DNA of 64,000 bases from Mycolicibacter longobardus (GTDB lineage Bacteria; Actinomycetota; Actinomycetes; Mycobacteriales; Mycobacteriaceae), in contig NZ_LQPG01000010.1 in NCBI RefSeq assembly GCF_002102265.1, positions 280,459 to 344,458 of the forward strand, read 5' to 3'. Position numbers and translations under genes: made by a program. Below, piece after piece: positions 27,538 through 37,873 of the stretch (positions are counted from its first letter, which is position 1; every line of letters begins with the position of its first letter). The notes under the pieces were generated by a model. That model saw only the letters and a program-made list of their open reading frames with translations, ran no database searches and was not told where the DNA came from.

Positions 27538-29267
27538 CGACGAGCAGGCGACGCTTCATGGCCGGGATGGCGGCTGCGGCGGCGGGCACGGCGGTCGGTG
27601 GGCTCGCCGCGTGCGGATCGCGGGGACCCGGGGCCGACACCATCTTCATGGGCGGCCCAGTGGTAACCGTGGTGCCGGGCGCTGCCGAGGCCGAAGCACT
27701 CGCGGTCACCGGCGGGCGGATCAGCAAGGTCGGAACGGCCGAGGAGGTGCTGCGGCTGCGGGGGTCCGAGACCACCGTCGTCGACCTGCACGGGCGGGCG
27801 CTGCTGCCTGCGTTCGTGGAGCCGCACGGCCATCCCTTCGAGATGGGCACCACGCTGGCGCCGCCGGCCATCGACGTGCGCCCCTTCACGGTGTCGACCG
27901 CCGGCGGGGTGTTCACCAAGCTCGCCGAGGCCGTCGCGGACACACCCAAAGGCCAGCCGATCCTGCTCAACGGGGTCGATCCACTGCTGCAAACCGGGCT
28001 GCAGCCCTTCAGCCGCACCGAGCTGGACCGATTGGCGCCGCACAACCCCGTCGTGATCATCAGCAACAGCGGCCACGCCGCCTACGGCAACACCGCCGCC
28101 TTCACCGCGGCCGGCATCACCAAGACCACCCCGAACCCGTCCGGGGCGCAGTACGTCCACGGGCCCGACGGTCAGCTGACCGGCGAGGTGCGCGAGGCGG
28201 CGGCGTTGATGGCGCTCACCGCACCGTTCTCCGGCGCCATCATGGCCAACGCCGGCGACAACCTGCGCTGGGCCTACTCCCAGCTGGCCCGGGCCGGTAT
28301 CGCCACCGCTACCGAGCACTCCTACGACGCACGGACGCAATCGGAGGTGTTCTCCAAACTCGCCGCGCAGTCCGACTGTGCCCTGCGGGTCCGCGCGTAC
28401 GAGATCGGCACGCCTGAGCTGGCCGAGGATCCGGACAACGTGCGCGGCAGGCGGGCCGGTGCGGACGTGCTGTTCGACAAGATCGGGATGAAGATCTGGG
28501 CGGACGGGTCACCGTGGCAGGGCAACATCTTCACGACCTTCCCGTACCTGACCAATGCGACCACCGCGGCGATGGGGCTGGGTCCGAATCATCGCGGCAC
28601 CATGAACTTCACCCCGGAACAGATCCAGGAGCTGACAGCGGCCTTCGTCGATCAACACTGGCAGGTCTCCTGCCATGTCCACGGCGATGCCGCGATCGAC
28701 GTCGTGCTGGACGCGTTCGAGCGGGCGAAGACACCCCCGGCGCTGCGGCCCCGGATGGAACACGTCGGCGCCATGAGACCCGATCAGTTCGCTCGGGCCG
28801 CGCAGCTGGGAGTCACCCCGAGCCTGTTCATCGAACACATCTACTTCTGGGGAGATGTGCTGGTGGACAAGTTGTTCGGGCCCGAGCACGGGTCGCACTG
28901 GATGTCGGCGAGCTCGGCGCTGGACGCCGGTCTGCGGCTGTCGTTTCACAACGACGGCACCGTCACCCCGCCCAACCCGATCGGCAACATCGCCACCGCG
29001 GTCAACCGAATCGCCAAGGGCAGCGGCAGGGTGCTGGCCCCCGAGCAGCGCATCGGCGTCGACGCGGCGATCAGGGCGCAGACGCTCAACGCCGCCTGGC
29101 AGTTACGGCTGGACACCGAGATCGGCAGCCTGGAAGCCGGCAAGTACGCCGATCTGGTTGTGCTGTCGCAGAACCCACGCCGGGTGCCGCCGGCCGAACT
29201 GCGCGACGTGGCCGTGGAGGCCACCTACCTGATGGGCCGGCAGACCTACGGGAAGGTGCTGGGGTAG
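27534..29267 (+). CDS. Tat-exported lipoprotein amidohydrolase (YtcJ/amidohydrolase 3 type)
   Basis: 577 residues. The N-terminus combines a twin-arginine motif (SRRRFMAG) with a hydrophobic stretch and a lipobox (LAAC, cysteine near residue 26), so it should be exported folded and lipid-anchored. The mature part is an amidohydrolase: metal motif VEPHGHPFEMGTTL, HVHGDAAIDVVLDAFE, and the late aspartate region SFHNDGTVTPPNPIGN, then AGKYADLVVLSQNPR. It probably hydrolyses an amide or ester outside the membrane; the substrate is unknown. The GTG at 27534 is coupled to a short upstream ORF. Confidence 0.88.
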   Translation: MTTSRRRFMAGMAAAAAGTAVGGLAACGSRGPGADTIFMGGPVVTVVPGAAEAEALAVTGGRISKVGTAEEVLRLRGSETTVVDLHGRALLPAFVEPHGHPFEMGTTLAPPAIDVRPFTVSTAGGVFTKLAEAVADTPKGQPILLNGVDPLLQTGLQPFSRTELDRLAPHNPVVIISNSGHAAYGNTAAFTAAGITKTTPNPSGAQYVHGPDGQLTGEVREAAALMALTAPFSGAIMANAGDNLRWAYSQLARAGIATATEHSYDARTQSEVFSKLAAQSDCALRVRAYEIGTPELAEDPDNVRGRRAGADVLFDKIGMKIWADGSPWQGNIFTTFPYLTNATTAAMGLGPNHRGTMNFTPEQIQELTAAFVDQHWQVSCHVHGDAAIDVVLDAFERAKTPPALRPRMEHVGAMRPDQFARAAQLGVTPSLFIEHIYFWGDVLVDKLFGPEHGSHWMSASSALDAGLRLSFHNDGTVTPPNPIGNIATAVNRIAKGSGRVLAPEQRIGVDAAIRAQTLNAAWQLRLDTEIGSLEAGKYADLVVLSQNPRRVPPAELRDVAVEATYLMGRQTYGKVLG

Positions 29268-29297
29268 CGCTCCTCGCCTGCCGCCGGGTCGCCCGTG

Positions 29298-29349
29298 AGT
29301 CGGAATCTGACGACGCGACACGCCACTGTCACGTCGTCAGATTCCGACT
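29298..29349. repeat. Perfect 18-bp inverted repeat between convergent genes
   Basis: The arm AGTCGGAATCTGACGACG (29298-29315) is exactly complementary to 29332-29349. The stem extends inward by four more pairs (GACA/TGTC) after one mismatch, leaving a six-base loop. There is no T-run on either side, so a standard intrinsic terminator is not evident. The position between two convergent stop codons suggests a bidirectional transcription stop or a dispersed palindromic element. Confidence 0.85.
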
Positions 29350-29379
29350 GGGCATCGACCTTGGTCGGCCTGACCCGGC

Positions 29380-30012
29380 CTAGGCTCGCGGCTCGGGGCA
29401 GGTGCCGTCGCCGGCCCAGACGGTGACCTTGGTGGCCTGCAGCACGCCGTCGCCGTCCTTGGCCCCGCGGGCGGCGACACACTTTCCGGCACTGATCGAC
29501 GGTGCGCTGACCGCGATCAGCCGCCGGACGGGGGTGCTGTCGGTGATCGTGACGGTGGTCTGCCCGGACGAGCCGGTGACCGTCAGGGTGTCACCGGAGA
29601 CCGAGTCGACGACGCCGCCGACACCATGGTGCGGGCGCGCCGGGGCATCGACCGCCGCAGCCGGACGCTGCGGGCACTTGCCGTCGACCGCGGTGGTGAT
29701 CGCCACGAACTTCGCGGTGATGGCGCCGCCGTCGGCCGGGGCGCTGTCGGGACCGGCGCCGGCCTTGATGCAGGTGCCGGCGGTGATCTCGCCGCGCTGC
29801 GCGGGCACCGACTCGAAGACCCGGGCGTCGTCGGCCAGGGTCACGGTGGTGGTACCGGTCGATTGGGTCACCTCGAAGGTGTTGCCGGATGCCGAGGACA
29901 CCGACCCCATGACACGGTCGCCGTGGGCGAAAGCCGGTGCCGGAACGAACAGCGCGACGGCGAACAGCGCAGCGGCGCCGGTGAGCGCATGGGTGCTGGG
30001 ACGGGCTGGCAT
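29380..30012 (-). CDS. Secreted protein with two DUF5666-like repeats
   Basis: 210 residues. A signal peptide is clear (ALTGAAALFAVALFVPAP) with likely cleavage after AFA, before HGD. The mature protein holds two similar halves, each starting with a glycine/valine-serine strand (VMGSVSSASGNTFEVTQSTG and VGGVVDSVSGDTLTVTGSSG), continuing as TTTVTL or TTVTIT, and each with paired cysteines (GTCIKAGAG..GKCP and GKCVAARG..GTCP). This resembles the small beta-barrel DUF5666 family. Function unknown; disulfides are likely outside the membrane. Confidence 0.8.
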   Translation of the reverse strand: MPARPSTHALTGAAALFAVALFVPAPAFAHGDRVMGSVSSASGNTFEVTQSTGTTTVTLADDARVFESVPAQRGEITAGTCIKAGAGPDSAPADGGAITAKFVAITTAVDGKCPQRPAAAVDAPARPHHGVGGVVDSVSGDTLTVTGSSGQTTVTITDSTPVRRLIAVSAPSISAGKCVAARGAKDGDGVLQATKVTVWAGDGTCPEPRA

Positions 30013-30191
30013 CAGTATTACTCCGATCGTCGACGGCGGCGGCCCGGAGTGCCGCCGCACGGTTGCTACCACCGTCGACGGTCGAGTTAGCGACAAGCTA
30101 GCTCTGAGCTGTGAGCCCGCTGTGTAGGCCGCTCCACCGGCGCGCGATGGCGGCCGGGAACACCGCGGGCCCCCCGGGCGTTGGCCCAGTC

Positions 30192-30566
30192 ATGGCAACT
30201 CAAGACCTCACCGCAGCGAAGTTCGAAGAAACCATCGCCGACAACGACATCGTGCTGGTCGATTTCTGGGCATCATGGTGTGGGCCGTGCCGCTCGTTCG
30301 CCCCGACCTTCGCGGCCGCCTCGGAGAACCACCCCGACGTGGTGTTCGCCAAGGTCGACACCGAGGCCGAACAGCAGTTGGCCGCTGCGGCCCAGATCCG
30401 GTCCATTCCCACGCTGATGGCCTTCAAGAAGGGCACGCTGGTGTTCAACCAGGCCGGGGCGCTTCCCGCTGCGGCGCTGGAAAGCCTGGTCCAGCAGGTC
30501 AAGGACCTCGATGTCGAGGCCGCCCTGGCCGAACAGGCCGGTCAGAACAAGCCCGACCAGGTGTGA
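30192..30566 (+). CDS. trxA: Thioredoxin
   Basis: 124 residues. The active site WASWCGPCRSFAPTF is near residue 30 and the cis-proline segment IRSIPTLMAFKKG near residue 75. It is a cytoplasmic disulfide reductase close to Rv1471 (called trxB1 or trxA in different annotations). ATG at 30192 begins right before the fold. A GTG at 30111, five to six bases after a TAGCTCT sequence, could give a leaderless form with 27 extra residues. echA12 follows by 26 bp. Confidence 0.92.
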   Translation: MATQDLTAAKFEETIADNDIVLVDFWASWCGPCRSFAPTFAAASENHPDVVFAKVDTEAEQQLAAAAQIRSIPTLMAFKKGTLVFNQAGALPAAALESLVQQVKDLDVEAALAEQAGQNKPDQV

Positions 30567-30580
30567 CGGTCCGCACGCGA

Positions 30581-30586
30581 TAGCGT
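30581..30586 (+). promoter_or_regulatory. -10 element of the enoyl-CoA hydratase gene, probably leaderless
   Basis: TAGCGT ends six bases before the GTG at 30593, in the 26-bp gap after thioredoxin. This allows a separate leaderless transcript for the hydratase. Confidence 0.45.
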
Positions 30587-30592
30587 GCACCC

Positions 30593-31426
30593 GTGTCCAA
30601 CGCATCCGAGCACGGCTCCGAATTCGTCCTAGTCGAGCGCCCGCGTCCGCAGGTCGCCCTGATCACGCTGAACCGCCCGGAGCGGATGAACTCGATGGCG
30701 TTCGACGTCATGGTGCCGCTGCGCGACGCGCTGGCGGAGGTCAGCTACGACAACTCGGTGCGGGTGGTCGTGCTGACCGGGGCGGGCCGCGGATTCTCCT
30801 CGGGCGCCGACCACAAGTCCGCCGGTGCGGTGCCGCATGTGGCCGGTCTGACCCGGCCCAGTTTCGGACTGCGGTCGATGGAACTGCTCGACGACATCAT
30901 CCTGGCGCTGCGGCGCCTGCACCAGCCGGTGATCGCCGCGGTCAACGGGGCGGCCATCGGCGGTGGACTGTGCCTGGCGCTGGCCGCCGACATCCGGGTG
31001 GCCGCCTCGGGCGCCTACTTCCGCGCCGCCGGGATCAACAACGGGCTGACCGCCAGTGAGCTGGGCCTGAGCTACCTGTTGCCCAGGGCGATCGGGGCGT
31101 CGCGAGCATTCGAGATCATGCTCACCGGCCGCGACGTCGACGCCGTGGAGGCCGAGCGGATCGGACTGGTTTCCCGGGTGGTCGAACAGCCGGCCCTTCT
31201 CGACACCTGCTACGACCTGGCCGAGCGGATCGCCGGGTTCTCCCGGCCGGGGACCGAATTGACCAAGCGCACGCTTTGGAGCGGACTCGACGCCGGTAGT
31301 CTGGAGGGGCACATGCAGGCCGAGGGGCTCGGACAGCTCTACGTGCGCCTGCTGACCAGCAACTTCGAGGAAGCCGTCGCTGCGCGCGCCGAGAAGCGCC
31401 CACCGGCCTTCACTGACGATAAGTAG
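30593..31426 (+). CDS. echA12: Enoyl-CoA hydratase/isomerase family protein
   Basis: 277 residues, crotonase fold. The oxyanion-hole segments are visible as GAGRGFSSGADHKSAG near residue 65 and VNGAAIGGGLCLALAADIRV near residue 120. One catalytic glutamate position falls in LTASELGLSYLLPR. It would hydrate 2-enoyl-CoA or catalyse a related reaction; the specificity is unknown. Order trx-echA12-ABC-F matches Rv1471-Rv1473. The symbol rests on this synteny. Confidence 0.88.
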   Translation: MSNASEHGSEFVLVERPRPQVALITLNRPERMNSMAFDVMVPLRDALAEVSYDNSVRVVVLTGAGRGFSSGADHKSAGAVPHVAGLTRPSFGLRSMELLDDIILALRRLHQPVIAAVNGAAIGGGLCLALAADIRVAASGAYFRAAGINNGLTASELGLSYLLPRAIGASRAFEIMLTGRDVDAVEAERIGLVSRVVEQPALLDTCYDLAERIAGFSRPGTELTKRTLWSGLDAGSLEGHMQAEGLGQLYVRLLTSNFEEAVAARAEKRPPAFTDDK

Positions 31427-31452
31427 CAAGAACACGACAGGAGTACGCGCGC

Positions 31453-33090
31453 GTGATTACCGCAACGGGCCTGGAGGTCCGCGCCGGAGCGCGCACCCTG
31501 CTCGACTCGGTTGACTCGGTGCTGCGGATCCAACCCGGCGACCGGATCGGCCTGGTCGGCCGCAACGGCGCCGGCAAGACCACCACGCTGCGCATCCTGG
31601 CCGGCGAGGGCGAGCCCTACGCGGGCACCATCACCCGCACCGGCGAGGTCGGCTACCTGCCGCAGGACCCCCGGGAGGGCAATCTCGACGTCCTGGCCCG
31701 CGACCGGGTGCTCTCGGCACGCGGCCTCGACGCGATCCTGGCCGACCTGGAAAAGCAGCAGGTGTTGATGGCCGAGGTCGTCGATGACGCCGCCCGCGAT
31801 CGCGCCATCCGCCGCTACGGACAGCTCGAGGAGCGGTTCGCGGCGCTGGGCGGCTATGCCGCCGAGAGCGAGGCGGGCCGGATCTGCACCAGCCTGGGCC
31901 TGCCCGAGCGGGTGCTGACCCAGCCGCTGCGCACCCTGTCCGGCGGCCAGCGCCGCCGAGTGGAGCTGGCCCGCATCCTGTTCGCCGCCGGTGACGGTGG
32001 TTCCGGCGGTGCGGGCTCGGGCACCACCCTGCTGCTCGACGAACCGACCAACCACCTGGACGCCGACTCGATCGGGTGGCTGCGCGACTTCCTGAAGAAC
32101 CACAGCGGGGGACTGGTCCTGATCAGTCACGATGTGGACCTGCTGGCCGACGTGGTCAATCGGGTGTGGTTCCTCGACGCGGTGCGCGGTGAGGCCGATG
32201 TGTACAACATGGGCTGGCAGAAGTACCTCGACGCCCGGGCGACCGATGAGCAGCGTCGCCGCCGGGAGCGGGCCAATGCCGAACGCAAGGTGGCCGCGCT
32301 GCGCACCCAGGCCGCCAAGCTGGGCGCCAAAGCCACCAAAGCCGTTGCAGCGCAGAACATGCTGCGTCGGGCGGACCGGATGCTGGCAGCGCTGGACGAG
32401 GAGCGGGTCGCCGACAAGGTCGCCAGGATCAAGTTCCCGACCCCGGCCGCGTGTGGCAAGACTCCGCTGATGGCCAGCGGTCTGACCAAGATGTACGGCT
32501 CGCTGGAGGTGTTCACCGGCGTGGACCTGGCCATCGACCGGGGATCTCGGGTGGTGGTGCTGGGTCTCAACGGTGCCGGCAAGACCACGCTGCTGCGGGT
32601 GCTGGCCGGGGTCGAGACCCCCGACGCCGGTCAACTCGAACCCGGCCACGGCTGCAAGATCGGCTATTTCGCCCAGGAGCACGACACCATCGACAACGCG
32701 GCGACGGTGTGGGAGAACACCGTTCACGCCGCCCCCGACACCTCCGAGCAGGAGCTGCGCGGGCTGCTGGGCGCGTTCATGTTCACCGGACCGCAGCTGG
32801 ATCAGCCGGCCGGCACGCTGTCCGGCGGTGAGAAGACCCGCCTGGCGCTGGCCGGGCTGGTGGCCTCCACCGCGAACGTGCTGTTACTCGACGAGCCGAC
32901 CAACAACCTCGATCCCGCCTCGCGGGAGCAGGTTCTGGACGCGCTGCGCAGCTATCAGGGCGCGGTGGTGCTGGTCACCCACGACCCGGGGGCGGCCGAG
33001 GCGCTGGACCCGCAGCGGGTGGTGTTGCTGCCCGACGGCACCGAGGACCATTGGTCGGCGGACTATCGCGACCTGATCGAGCTGGCATAG
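31453..33090 (+). CDS. ABC-F family ATPase (ribosomal protection type)
   Basis: 545 residues, two ABC domains in one chain and no membrane helices, so not a transporter. Domain 1 has GLVGRNGAGKTTTLRILAG and LSGGQRRRVELARILF; domain 2 has VLGLNGAGKTTLLRVLAG and LSGGEKTRLALAGL. The charged interdomain linker at about residues 250-320 (DEQRRRRERANAERKVAALR) is the part that enters the ribosomal E site in ABC-F proteins. Rv1473 holds this position and has been linked to macrolide resistance. GTG at 31453 follows ACAGGAG. Confidence 0.92.
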   Translation: MITATGLEVRAGARTLLDSVDSVLRIQPGDRIGLVGRNGAGKTTTLRILAGEGEPYAGTITRTGEVGYLPQDPREGNLDVLARDRVLSARGLDAILADLEKQQVLMAEVVDDAARDRAIRRYGQLEERFAALGGYAAESEAGRICTSLGLPERVLTQPLRTLSGGQRRRVELARILFAAGDGGSGGAGSGTTLLLDEPTNHLDADSIGWLRDFLKNHSGGLVLISHDVDLLADVVNRVWFLDAVRGEADVYNMGWQKYLDARATDEQRRRRERANAERKVAALRTQAAKLGAKATKAVAAQNMLRRADRMLAALDEERVADKVARIKFPTPAACGKTPLMASGLTKMYGSLEVFTGVDLAIDRGSRVVVLGLNGAGKTTLLRVLAGVETPDAGQLEPGHGCKIGYFAQEHDTIDNAATVWENTVHAAPDTSEQELRGLLGAFMFTGPQLDQPAGTLSGGEKTRLALAGLVASTANVLLLDEPTNNLDPASREQVLDALRSYQGAVVLVTHDPGAAEALDPQRVVLLPDGTEDHWSADYRDLIELA

Positions 33091-33224
33091 CGGCGATCGC
33101 GGCGGTCGCCGCCATCGGATCAGCCGGAGCGCCCCCGCGTCGGCATTTCAGCCAAAGTCGCCCGACAGCGCCAACGCCTTCCTACGCTGAACCCGTTCAG
33201 TCGGCGAGGGGATGGTGAGGGGAC

Positions 33225-33425
33225 GTGGCGACGACGACGAAGCCGAACAAGCTGCGTGATCGACAGCTGGTCGAGTTGCGAACCGCTTATGAACGGGGGG
33301 CCAGCATCCGCACCCTGGCGGCATCCACCGGGCGTTCGTACGGTTCGGTGCACAGCATGCTGCGGGAGTCGGGTGCGGCGATGCGCAGCCGTGGCGGACC
33401 GAATCACCGCACGCGGTCTCGCTAG
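33225..33425 (+). CDS. Small helix-turn-helix protein (Rv1473A-like)
   Basis: 66 residues from GTG at 33225. The core (LVELRTAYERGASIRTLAAS, then TGRSYGSVHSMLRESG) is a helix-turn-helix of the resolvase/Hin type, flanked by basic ends (TTTKPNKLRDRQ, GGPNHRTRSR). It corresponds to Rv1473A by position. It may bind DNA or act with another factor; targets are unknown. GGGGA before the GTG is a plausible ribosome-binding site. The stop lies at the edge of a palindromic intergenic element. Confidence 0.85.
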   Translation: MATTTKPNKLRDRQLVELRTAYERGASIRTLAASTGRSYGSVHSMLRESGAAMRSRGGPNHRTRSR

Positions 33426-33426
33426 C

Positions 33427-33522
33427 GTTACTCCGTACTGCTCGCCGAACGTGTACTCAGCCCGAGAAATCGCGAGAAAATCGTCCTGAGTGCACGCTCG
33501 GTGCGAACACACGCGAAGTAAC
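33427..33522. repeat. Nested inverted repeat filling a convergent intergenic gap
   Basis: Outer arms GTTACT (33427-33432) and AGTAAC (33517-33522) enclose inner arms CGAACGTGTACTCAG (33446-33460) and CTGAGTGCACGCTCG (33486-33500), which pair at 13 of 15 positions. The centre is CGAGAAAT-rich with TCGCGA. The element fills almost exactly the space between the stop codons of the HTH gene and the opposite acnR gene. I have the impression of similar sequences dispersed in other mycobacteria but cannot verify that here. Confidence 0.75.
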
Positions 33523-33523
33523 A

Positions 33524-34087
33524 TCAGCTCTGCCGCACCGAGTCTTCGACCAGGTCGAGGACCGCGGACAACCGCTCGGGATCCTCGCCGGAGGCCAGTC
33601 GTGCGACCAGGCCGTCGAGCACGAGGTCCAAGTAGCAGTGCAACACGTCGCCGGGCACATCGCCGCGCAGCCGGCCGGCCTGCTTCTGGCGATGCAGTCG
33701 ATCCGTTGTCGCAGCAGATAATTCGGCCGACCGCTCCGCCCAGCCGCGGCTGAACTCCGGATCGTGACGCAGCTTGCGGGCGATCTCCAACCGGGTGGCC
33801 AGCCAGTCATACTGCTCGGGCGCCGCCAACATGTCCCGCATCACACCGATCAGCCCCTCGCGCGAAGCGACATCGGCCATGCGCTGCGCGTCCTCGCGGG
33901 CCAGCTCGAAGAACAGGGTGTCCTTGTCGCGGAAGTGATGGAAGATCGCTCCGCGCGACAACCCGACCGTCTGCTCCAGTCGCCGCACCGTCGCCCCGTC
34001 GTAACCGTAGGCGGCGAAGCACCGCCGCGCGCCATCGAGGATCTGGCGGCGTCGGGCCGCCAGGTGATCCTCGCTGACCCTGGGCAT
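33524..34087 (-). CDS. acnR: TetR-type aconitase repressor AcnR
   Basis: 187 residues. A TetR DNA-binding domain lies at residues 12-60 (RRRQILDGARRCFAAYGYDG, TVGLSRGAIFHHFRDKDTLF). It follows acn by 14 bp on the same strand, as Rv1474c follows Rv1475c and acnR follows acn in corynebacteria. The corynebacterial protein represses acn through a CAGNAC-type inverted repeat, and a matching site occurs upstream of acn at 37003-37018. This supports autoregulation of the acn-acnR unit. Confidence 0.88.
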   Translation of the reverse strand: MPRVSEDHLAARRRQILDGARRCFAAYGYDGATVRRLEQTVGLSRGAIFHHFRDKDTLFFELAREDAQRMADVASREGLIGVMRDMLAAPEQYDWLATRLEIARKLRHDPEFSRGWAERSAELSAATTDRLHRQKQAGRLRGDVPGDVLHCYLDLVLDGLVARLASGEDPERLSAVLDLVEDSVRQS

Positions 34088-34101
34088 CAGGTGGTCGCTG
34101 C

Positions 34102-36990
<2,889 letters not shown>

Positions 36991-37002
36991 TCATAACCGT
37001 AA

Positions 37003-37018
37003 CAGTACGATTGTCCTG
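37003..37018. promoter_or_regulatory. Candidate AcnR operator upstream of acn
   Basis: CAGTAC-GATT-GTCCTG fits CAGNAC-N4-GTNCTG, the half-site arrangement reported for the corynebacterial AcnR operator (recalled as CAGNACnnncGTACTG). It lies 67 bp upstream of the acn start codon, and the acnR gene is in the same unit. Confidence 0.65.
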
Positions 37019-37025
37019 TATAAAG

Positions 37026-37044
37026 TAAGGTTCACCTCACCTGA
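37026..37044. promoter_or_regulatory. Weak IdeR-like box between acn and Rv1476-like gene
   Basis: TAAGGTTCACCTCACCTGA matches the 19-bp iron-box consensus TTAGGTTAGGCTAACCTAA at 13 positions by hand count, with the core AGGTTCACCT palindrome intact. It is eight bases from the AcnR site. An iron-dependent input would suit an Fe-S enzyme, but the score is modest. Confidence 0.35.
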
Positions 37045-37068
37045 GCGGGGTTGATACCGTCGTCAACC

Positions 37069-37620
37069 GTGACGATCCAGCATCCGCCGGCCTATATCCC
37101 CGGCGAGCTCTGCATCACCGTCGGCCTCGACCCGGCGACTCCGCCGGACGACTGCATGGCGCTGGTGAAGGTCGCCGTTGCCGCCGACGGGGTGAGCGCG
37201 CCGGCCAACGACGTGTCGGCACTGCGCGAGGTGGTGGCCGAGGCGGGCCGCAACGGCATCGACCTCAAGGTGATCGAGGTGGCCCGCAACCCGGGGATGG
37301 ACACCGCGCTGCGCGACGTCGCCACCGTGGTGGGCTACGACTACCCGGATTCCACCGTGCTGGTGCTCAGTACCACTTATGTCGGCAGCTACAGCGGCCA
37401 GTTCTCCCGGTCCAAGCTGGAGGCCGCCGAGGACCACGCCAAGACCGGCGATCCGGTGACGTCGGCGCAGAATTTTCTTCATGAATTGACCACCCCGGAT
37501 CTGCCCTGGACGGGACTGACGGTGGTGTTGCTGGTGGGGGTCGCGGCAGCGGCTGTGGGCACCCGGTTTCTGCAGCGGCGCAGCAAACAGGCCGCCGAAA
37601 GCGCCAACGTCGCCGATTAG
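37069..37620 (+). CDS. Rv1476-family membrane protein
   Basis: 183 residues from GTG at 37069; TACCGT eight bases before it fits leaderless expression, and a TTG at 37051 is an alternative. The first 140 residues are soluble (IPGELCITVGLDPATPPDDC, GMDTALRDVATVVGYDYPDS) and resemble a TPM-like domain. A single membrane helix (GLTVVLLVGVAAAAVGTRFL) is followed by a basic tail. Rv1476 occupies the same place before ripA, suggesting an envelope role possibly tied to the RipA hydrolases. The molecular activity is unknown. Confidence 0.8.
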   Translation: MTIQHPPAYIPGELCITVGLDPATPPDDCMALVKVAVAADGVSAPANDVSALREVVAEAGRNGIDLKVIEVARNPGMDTALRDVATVVGYDYPDSTVLVLSTTYVGSYSGQFSRSKLEAAEDHAKTGDPVTSAQNFLHELTTPDLPWTGLTVVLLVGVAAAAVGTRFLQRRSKQAAESANVAD

Positions 37621-37694
37621 CGGCTTTACCTCCATAAATCTGGACACTGGGCGAATTAGTCATCACCCGGTGGTGGCCTGTGGCGAATAATCAC

Positions 37695-37781
37695 GTCACC
37701 GAATGGTCACAACCCGCTCAATTACAAGAATGTAGTTTGTTACGAACGTTTCTCCAGTGACAGATGTGACGTATGGTCACA
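37695..37781. promoter_or_regulatory. Cluster of GTCACA half-sites upstream of ripA
   Basis: GTCACC-N5-GTCACA forms a direct repeat at 37695-37711, and TGTGAC-N5-GTCACA forms an inverted repeat at 37765-37781. A further GTGAC lies at 37757. GTCACA repeats are the reported recognition element of the response regulator MtrA, and ripA is a known MtrA-dependent gene in mycobacteria. The 253-bp region before ripA holds no gene. Confidence 0.5.
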
Positions 37782-37873
37782 AAAGGCGCAGCTGTTGTAC
37801 CTGTTGTTTTCGTGCCTTGGTCGCCGGCCCAGGCGCGGCGCCGCTGCCGAGAGTCCGAGGAGATCCAAGCCGA

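Noticed and set aside
29298..29349. Standard intrinsic terminator
   Set aside because: The stem is strong but no run of T follows it on either strand.
37765..37781. CRP (Rv3676) site TGTGA-N7-TCACA before ripA
   Set aside because: The recognised spacing is six bases, here it is seven. The arms are better explained as paired GTCACA elements.
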